Assembly: GCA_023406895.1 (NCBI GenBank) | Contig: JAEXTV010000031.1 | Span: forward strand, 186,001-250,000 | Origin: Bacillota bacterium | GTDB taxonomy: Bacteria > Bacillota > Clostridia > Christensenellales > SZUA-584 | Length of the DNA: 64,000 nucleotides | Direction: 5' to 3' | Shown: piece by piece, positions 59,052-64,000 of the stretch | How the letters are laid out: every line of letters starts with the position of its first letter | Position numbering within the stretch: position 1 is the first letter of the stretch | Notes under the pieces: generated by a model | Told to the model about the DNA's origin: nothing | Database searches by the model: none | What the model saw: only the letters and a program-made list of their open reading frames with translations | Program-made: the position numbers and the translations under genes

Positions 59052-59082
59052 GGGCGCGGCTTTTACGGCTGCGCTCTTTTTT
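59052..59082 (+). terminator. Rho-independent terminator
   Basis: GGGCGCGGC pairs with GGCTGCGCTC (two wobbles) around TTTTAC, followed by six T. Confidence 0.75.
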
Positions 59083-59357
59083 GTTTGAAAGAATACTCCC
59101 GGTCATGCCAAGGGTCTAAAACGGCTTAGCTATGCTAGAGGAGAAAGCTGCGCAGATCCGGATGAAGTCACGAATACGAGTCGCCCAAGAACGTAAAGCC
59201 ATTAAGCCGGTCATCCTGAGGAGCGAAGCAACGAACGGATCTGTCAAAAAATCTTTGCGCTTATTAAACGCATCGCTCATTTTCAGCGAAGATTTTTTAG
59301 TCTTGCACAATAAGTCGCTGCAATTTGCACGCCAATTGCGATACTGGTAAAAAACGG
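59083..59357. repeat. Gap with repeat fragments
   Basis: AAGAATACTCCCGGTCATGC at about 59090 and a degenerate GTCATCCTGAGGAGCGAAGCAACG element at about 59212. No gene. Confidence 0.55.
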
Positions 59358-59386
59358 TTGACATAGCCGTTCTATAGTGATAGAAT
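59358..59386 (+). promoter_or_regulatory. Promoter with overlapping operator dyad of the blaI-M56 pair
   Basis: TTGACA, 17 bases, TAGAAT. Between and into the -10 lies the perfect inverted repeat TTCTAT-AGTG-ATAGAA (59370-59385). This is the size and place expected for autorepression by the BlaI-type protein encoded 13 bases downstream. Confidence 0.75.
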
Positions 59387-59398
59387 GACGCTGAGAAT

Positions 59399-59809
59399 AT
59401 GAACGAAAGCGGGCCTATCACAATGAAGCAGGTAAACACGCTTTATGATGCTGAAATGAACCTGATGAACCTCATATGGGCCGAGGAGCCGCTGAAAGCC
59501 AAAGAGCTTGCGGCACTTGCGTGGGGGGAACTCGGCTGGAAAACCACCACCACCTACACGGTGCTCAAACGGCTCTGCGAGCGCGGCGTGATCAAACGTG
59601 ACGAGCCGGATTTCATCATCACGAGCCTTATTTCAAAATCGGATGTGACGAAGGAACATGTGGGCAAGCTCGTTGATAAGCTGTACAGCGGCTCGCGCAA
59701 GCTGTTCCTTGCGAGCTTTTTAGAAGAAGAGCCTCTCAGTGCAAACGAAATTGCCGAGATACGCACGTTGCTCGACGAGTACGACAAGCGGCCGGAGGCA
59801 AAAAAATGA
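59399..59809 (+). CDS. BlaI/MecI/CopY family repressor
   Basis: 136 residues. Winged helix: LYDAEMNLMNLIWAEEPLKA, KTTTTYTVLKRLCERGVIKR, then the dimerisation part LVDKLYSGSRKLFLASFL. The scissile region of BlaI/MecI is not obvious. Overlaps the start of the M56 sensor gene (ATGA), the standard pairing. The operator dyad in the promoter suggests autoregulation. An internal ATG eight codons later is an alternative start. Confidence 0.92.
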   Translation: MNESGPITMKQVNTLYDAEMNLMNLIWAEEPLKAKELAALAWGELGWKTTTTYTVLKRLCERGVIKRDEPDFIITSLISKSDVTKEHVGKLVDKLYSGSRKLFLASFLEEEPLSANEIAEIRTLLDEYDKRPEAKK

Positions 59810-62178
59810 ACGAAGTGATGCAAGGCCTAAAGCAGGTGTTTCTGACGGTTCTGACATTCAGCGCCTATTCGGGGGTGATGGCGCTTGTGGTGATGGCGGT
59901 GAGGGCACTGCTCGGCAAAAAGCTGCCCGCGCTGTTTTCCTGCGCGCTCTGGGGCATTGTGATGCTGCGGCTGCTGCTGCCTGTGTCGCTGCCGCTGCCG
60001 TCCGTTTTTGATATGATGCCGGTATCCGCAGCCCAAAACGTTATCGCGCCCGGAATACAGTCAACACATGACAGCGCGGAAATAAAGGCCTCAGAAGCGT
60101 CGGCAAACCGGTATGAACCCTTGCGGCAGCAAAATGCCCGTGTTCATGCGGGACGGAATACCGATTTGCCGAAATCGAGCCAAACGCTAACGTTTGATGC
60201 CATCGCTGTGGCCGCTATACTGTGGGCTGCCGGTATTTTAGTATTGGCAGTAAGAACCGCTGCCGTCTATGTCATCTCGGGCAGGAAGCTCAATTCCGCT
60301 ATGCCTATGGGACGCAGCGGCTTCGTCGATTTATGCGCCGGGCAAATGGGTACGCGGTATCAAGGCGATATCTATATTTCTGACGCATGCCGTGTGCCTG
60401 TGCTGTTTGGCCTGCTTCAGCCCAAAATTATAATGCCTGTTTCGGCGGCGCGGATGACCGATAAGGCGCTAAAGCATGTGGTATTGCATGAGCTGGCACA
60501 TAAGAAGCGCGGCGATATGGGCGTGAAAGCGCTGTGGTCGCTGCTGCTGTTTGTCAATTGGTTTAACCCGGTGCTATGGCTGGCCGACCGTCTGATTGCA
60601 CAAGATATGGAGCGCGCATGCGACGAAAGGGTGATCCGTGTACTTGGAGCTGATAGCAAAAAAGCATACGCGCTCTCGCTTCTCAAGTCCGCACTCGTTG
60701 TGTGTCCGCAGACAGGGACGAATGAAACGCTCGCCTTTGCGAAGGGCGGTGTGAAGCACAGAATCGAATGTGTATTGAATTATAAAAAGACAGGCAAAGC
60801 GGTCACGGCGTTGTCATTGGCAATCGTGCTGTTACTGAGCGCGGTGTTGCTCACCGCTTGCCAACCGACGCCCGAAAAGCCAGTTGTGGCTCAAAGAGCT
60901 GAAATTGAGGAAAAAATCGAAGCGACAGTGGCACCGGTAGAGAAATACAACGCGCCGAAAACATGGACAGACAAGGTGGATATGAAAGGCAGCCCGGTTG
61001 AGGTGATAATCAATGCCGCGGTTCATGTGCCCGATGTTGATTCTTTTCCGATATACAAGGCGGAAAAAGCTTCGTTTACTCAAAATATGATCGATTCATT
61101 GATGGATGAATTTGTTCAAGGCCGGAATGTGTTTTTCATCGACTATCAGGAAACAAAGGCTGAGCTTGAGGATCACCTCGTCGAGGCCAAGAGAGGGCAG
61201 CTGATTGACGGCGAGTATGTGATGACTGAGGACGCAAAGGCGGCGATTGAAGACCTGCAGAAAAGAATAGATGAAGCGCCGGAGACGGTTGACCGAAGCG
61301 AGCAGTATATGACCGACTTCACGCTCAAGGAAGACGGCAGCGGTTTTCATGGCACTGTCGAGCTCGGCGACAAAGGCTTCGGGAGCGTTTCGGCATCGGC
61401 CAACGAATTCTCGTTTACGAACGGCTGGTATCCGGCACCCGAATCTCAACTTGTGCAGCAGTTTGGCAAGGGTGTGGAAGGAGATATGAAGATATCGGAG
61501 GATGAGGCGATTAAGGCAGCACAAAGTTGCTTGGAAAAGTTCGGTATCGACTATGTGGTACCAGCTATTATTGAAAAAGCGCTCTTCTATCCAATGAAAA
61601 GTCTGAATGCAAATGCCGGGGAAGTTGACGCTGTATCAAAAGGATATCTTATTGAGTACGTGCGACATGTAAATAAAGTTGTAACCGAACCGTACAAGCC
61701 TCAAGGTCATCACACAGGAGAAGAGTTTACTTATACAGCGCCATGGACACCTGAATCAATCAAAATATATGTGGATGAGGATGGCAATGTGCAGCATTTT
61801 GAATGGCGAAATCCACTGAAGCTGACCGATCTCGTATCTGAGAATGCGCCGCTTATGGATTTTGACGATATGAAAGAGAAAATCAAGGAACAGCTGTTTT
61901 ATACATGCTCATTCTTCAAAGGATACGAGGATATGTCGGTGGAGGTTGACGACATTGATCTGAAAATGGCGCTGATCAGCGTAAAGAATCATCCTGAAGA
62001 GGCGATGTACGTGCCTGCTTGGTATATCAGTTATGTTCGAAAACTTCCCGTCAATTATACAGATGATTTTGGCAACCATATTACTGAGCAGGAGGACGAT
62101 GCCTATATTGTGCTGGATGCCGTTGACGGCGGTTCGGTGGGTACAATATCATCGTCAATGATGGCAGCAATGAGCTAA
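59806..62178 (+). CDS. M56 (BlaR1/MecR1) membrane peptidase with a long DUF6034-like extracellular domain
   Basis: 790 residues. N-terminal helices (~12-70 and ~135-155), an M56 zinc peptidase with VLHELAHKKRGD (HELxH, near residue 227) and ERACDERVI (Glu ligand), and then a further helix at ~327-345 that looks like a lipoprotein signal (LLSAVLLTACQP). The C-terminal ~440 residues are extracytoplasmic and resemble DUF6034, not a penicillin-binding domain: no SxxK, SxN or KTG triad was found. It thus probably senses an envelope signal other than beta-lactams and cleaves or inactivates the BlaI-type repressor encoded just upstream. Confidence 0.88.
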   Translation: MNEVMQGLKQVFLTVLTFSAYSGVMALVVMAVRALLGKKLPALFSCALWGIVMLRLLLPVSLPLPSVFDMMPVSAAQNVIAPGIQSTHDSAEIKASEASANRYEPLRQQNARVHAGRNTDLPKSSQTLTFDAIAVAAILWAAGILVLAVRTAAVYVISGRKLNSAMPMGRSGFVDLCAGQMGTRYQGDIYISDACRVPVLFGLLQPKIIMPVSAARMTDKALKHVVLHELAHKKRGDMGVKALWSLLLFVNWFNPVLWLADRLIAQDMERACDERVIRVLGADSKKAYALSLLKSALVVCPQTGTNETLAFAKGGVKHRIECVLNYKKTGKAVTALSLAIVLLLSAVLLTACQPTPEKPVVAQRAEIEEKIEATVAPVEKYNAPKTWTDKVDMKGSPVEVIINAAVHVPDVDSFPIYKAEKASFTQNMIDSLMDEFVQGRNVFFIDYQETKAELEDHLVEAKRGQLIDGEYVMTEDAKAAIEDLQKRIDEAPETVDRSEQYMTDFTLKEDGSGFHGTVELGDKGFGSVSASANEFSFTNGWYPAPESQLVQQFGKGVEGDMKISEDEAIKAAQSCLEKFGIDYVVPAIIEKALFYPMKSLNANAGEVDAVSKGYLIEYVRHVNKVVTEPYKPQGHHTGEEFTYTAPWTPESIKIYVDEDGNVQHFEWRNPLKLTDLVSENAPLMDFDDMKEKIKEQLFYTCSFFKGYEDMSVEVDDIDLKMALISVKNHPEEAMYVPAWYISYVRKLPVNYTDDFGNHITEQEDDAYIVLDAVDGGSVGTISSSMMAAMS

Positions 62179-62266
62179 TGGGTTAGTGAATGCCGTTTAC
62201 TGTGCATGAGCATTCTTGGTATAACGGGTGAACCGGAGAATAAAAGAGCCGCAAGGGAATACAAGG

Positions 62267-62298
62267 CCGCTGTTTTAGCGACAAACAGCGGTTTTTTT
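62267..62298 (+). terminator. Rho-independent terminator
   Basis: CCGCTGTTT and AAACAGCGG form a 9-bp stem with a 7-base loop, then seven T. Confidence 0.9.
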
Positions 62299-62395
62299 CT
62301 GCCCGCATTCGTCAAAAATTCTTTTGTATACTTGCTCTTTATTAATGGCGAACGTTGGGGTATAATGGCGCTAGATTCTCAATGAAGGAGACGGC

Positions 62396-63403
62396 GTGAA
62401 AGAGTATGCGGTTCTGATTCCGGCTTATCAGCCGGATGAAAAGCTTGTGCGCGTGGTGGAAAGCCTGCGCGAAAAAGACATTGATGTCACAGTGGTGGAC
62501 GACGGCAGCGGCGAAAGTTATGCGCAGATTTTCAATCAGGTATCGGCTGCGGGAGCGTTTGTCTTATATCATTCGGAGAACAAGGGAAAAGGCGCGGCGC
62601 TCAAAACGGGCATCGCCCATATCAGCGGACAGGAGCCTGTCAAGGGAATCGTTACAGCGGACGCCGACGGCCAGCACACACCCAAAGATATCGGCTTGTT
62701 GATTGAGACAATGAAGCAAAATCCGGGCGTGCTCGTGATCGGCGCGAGGGCGTTTTCGGGCGATGTGCCAGCGCGGTCGCGCTTTGGCAACACCATCACG
62801 CGCGGTATTTTCCGTTTGGCAACAGGCCTTAAAGTGACGGATACACAGACGGGGCTTCGTGGTTTACCGAAGAATATATTCGCTGAGCTGCTCGCGATGG
62901 AGGGCGACCGATATGAATATGAGATGAGCATGCTGCTCAATATTGAGCGGTGGGGCATCCATTATATCGAAGTGCCGATTGAAACGGTGTACCTTGAAGG
63001 CAACAAAAGCTCGCATTTTCATCCCTTGCGCGATTCCTGGCTCATTTACGGAAAGATACTCAAGTTTATTGCGTCGTCGCTCGCGTCGTTTGTGGTGGAT
63101 TACGGCATGTTCGCGCTGTTAAACCTTGCGTTCAGGCTCGATTACTGGTCAAGCTACTTCCTTGCGCGTGCGGTCAGCTCGTTTGTTAACTTCATGATCA
63201 ACCGGCATGTTGTTTTTGCGAAGGGCGAACGCAGCAGTGTTTTGAAGTACTATCTGCTCGCGGTGGCTATTATGGCTGTGGGCATCTGCGGCGGCGATTT
63301 GCTGACCCTCGCAGGTATTCCTGATCTGCTGGCGAAAATTATCATTGATGTGCCGCTGTTCTTTGTGAGCTATACGGTGCAGCGCAAGTACATTTTCAAA
63401 TAA
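62396..63403 (+). CDS. Glycosyltransferase family 2 fused to a GtrA-like membrane domain
   Basis: 335 residues. GT-A domain (~1-215): VLIPAYQPDEKLVRVVE, VVDDGSGESY, NKGKGAALKTGI, and the metal-binding TADADGQHTP, the polyprenyl-phosphate glycosyltransferase type (dolichol-phosphate mannose synthase-like). GtrA domain (~220-335): four helices (ASSLASFVVDYGMFALLN, SFVNFMINRHVVF, YLLAVAIMAVGICGG and LAKIIIDVPLFFVSYTVQR). It probably makes a polyprenyl-P-sugar and helps flip it, giving the type of donor used by GT39-like enzymes such as the one at 1367. The GTG start follows AAGGAGACGGC. Confidence 0.93.
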   Translation: MKEYAVLIPAYQPDEKLVRVVESLREKDIDVTVVDDGSGESYAQIFNQVSAAGAFVLYHSENKGKGAALKTGIAHISGQEPVKGIVTADADGQHTPKDIGLLIETMKQNPGVLVIGARAFSGDVPARSRFGNTITRGIFRLATGLKVTDTQTGLRGLPKNIFAELLAMEGDRYEYEMSMLLNIERWGIHYIEVPIETVYLEGNKSSHFHPLRDSWLIYGKILKFIASSLASFVVDYGMFALLNLAFRLDYWSSYFLARAVSSFVNFMINRHVVFAKGERSSVLKYYLLAVAIMAVGICGGDLLTLAGIPDLLAKIIIDVPLFFVSYTVQRKYIFK

Positions 63404-63420
63404 GAATTATTGAATCTCCG

Positions 63421-63453
63421 GCGGCTTGGGACATGATCCTGAGCCGCTTTTTT
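63421..63453 (+). terminator. Rho-independent terminator
   Basis: GCGGCTTGGGA pairs with TCCTGAGCCGC-type sequence, followed by six T, 18 bases after the GT2-GtrA stop. Confidence 0.85.
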
Positions 63454-63499
63454 GTTTCTCAAAAAAAGCTTTTATCGAGGAGAAGGTTAGCTTCGGTGC

Positions 63500-63960
63500 G
63501 GCATATGTCACCCTGAGAGAAGCGAAGGGTACCACGGCAAAGAGCGGTAAGCAGTGGGATGCTCATCCACTTCGTAGTCACTCCGCTTACGCTCCGTTCA
63601 GCATGACAAAAAGGAGAGGAAGAGAGGACAACGAAGTTGTTATGTTAAGCTTGTCGAAGCATCCCACGGCAAAGTGCGATAAGCCATGGGGTGCTCGTCC
63701 ACTTCGTAGTCATTACGCTTCGCTCCGTTCAGCATGACAAAAGTAGAGGGAAAGAGGACAACGAAGTTGTTATGTTGAGCTTGTCGAAGCATCCCGCGGC
63801 AAAGAGCGATAAGCGATGGGATGCTCGTCCACTTCGTAGTCACTACGCTTCGCTCCGTTCAGCATGACAGAAGAGACTGTAAGCGTGCAGCGGCATGTGC
63901 CACACTGAGAGAAGCGAAGGGTCCCATGTCAAAGAGCGATAAGCCATGACATTCGCACGA
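63500..63960. repeat. Tandem ~130-bp repeats, at least three copies
   Basis: Unit contains CGGCAAAGAGCGATAAGC, TGCTCGTCCACTTCGTAGTC, CTTCGCTCCGTTCAGCATGAC, then GAGGACAACGAAGTTGTTATG and TTGTCGAAGCATCCC. The phase marker CGGCAAAG occurs at 63535, 63667 and 63797, a spacing of about 130 bases. A degenerate fourth copy (GAGAGAAGCGAAGGGTCCC) follows at about 63907. No gene. Confidence 0.85.
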
Positions 63961-64000
63961 AAAACCATGTGATGAATATGATATTAGGAACACGTCAAAG

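Noticed and set aside
63500..63960. CRISPR array
   Set aside because: The repeat period is about 130 bases with no short constant repeat/variable spacer pattern, and no cas genes are present.

Overview
The window looks like a chromosomal segment of an anaerobic, endospore-forming Firmicute of the class Clostridia. The evidence is three CotE-like outer coat proteins, two CotS-like coat kinases, a gerA-gerC-gerB germination operon with a small D-type gene, strong AGGAGG ribosome binding sites, TTGACA/TATAAT promoters, a T-box, a NiCo riboswitch and a yybP-ykoY riboswitch, and oxygen-sensitive Fe-S proteins ([FeFe]-hydrogenase homologue, ferredoxin-thioredoxin reductase, rubredoxin domain). No rRNA, tRNA, CRISPR array, prophage or intact transposase was found. 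The genus cannot be told from the sequence.

Layout. 0-6.3 kb: AT-rich accessory DNA with a SUKH-like protein, a GT39-type membrane glycosyltransferase, a small Cys-rich protein, and a metallophosphoesterase/DUF4474 pair. 6.7-15.0 kb: a spore coat and coat-glycan cluster (UDP-glucose dehydrogenase, amphi-Trp-like protein, CotE-1, two CotS kinases, a GT4 glycosyltransferase, CotE-2, CotE-3, UDP-glucuronate 4-epimerase). It parallels the Bacillus ytcA/ytcB/ytcC plus cotS/cotSA genes but carries its own CotE set. 15-31 kb: mixed housekeeping and accessory genes (thioredoxin, two ABC-F proteins, YaiI, SUKH protein, orphan sugar-binding lipoprotein, flavodoxin, SDR, a class D beta-lactamase lipoprotein, an alpha/beta hydrolase, an AI-2E family exporter, and MntP behind a manganese riboswitch). 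31-39 kb: a T-box-controlled XRE/cupin regulator plus acyl-CoA synthetase, then the germinant receptor operon. 39-44.5 kb: redox genes (QueG-like Fe-S protein, glutaredoxin, FTR-rubredoxin fusion), a Ni/Co-riboswitch CDF exporter, a carbonic anhydrase-like protein and UDP-galactopyranose mutase. 46-50.6 kb: a sulfur block (cysE and rrf2 divergent from nifS-iscU-rrf2-metA). 51-63.4 kb: a lipoprotein, an [FeFe]-hydrogenase/chemoreceptor fusion, two GNATs, a UV endonuclease, a B12-binding/FtsX/ATPase operon, a BlaI/M56-sensor pair and a GT2-GtrA protein.

The first ~21 kb is visibly more AT-rich than the rest. Dispersed palindromic repeats fill most gaps from 32 kb onward, and a tandem ~130 bp repeat closes the window.

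Most worth following up: the coat cluster with three CotE paralogues; the T-box with an apparent isoleucine specifier in front of a carboxylate-activating operon; the soluble hydrogenase-MCP fusion; the FTR-rubredoxin/glutaredoxin pair; and the B12-binding/FtsX operon.
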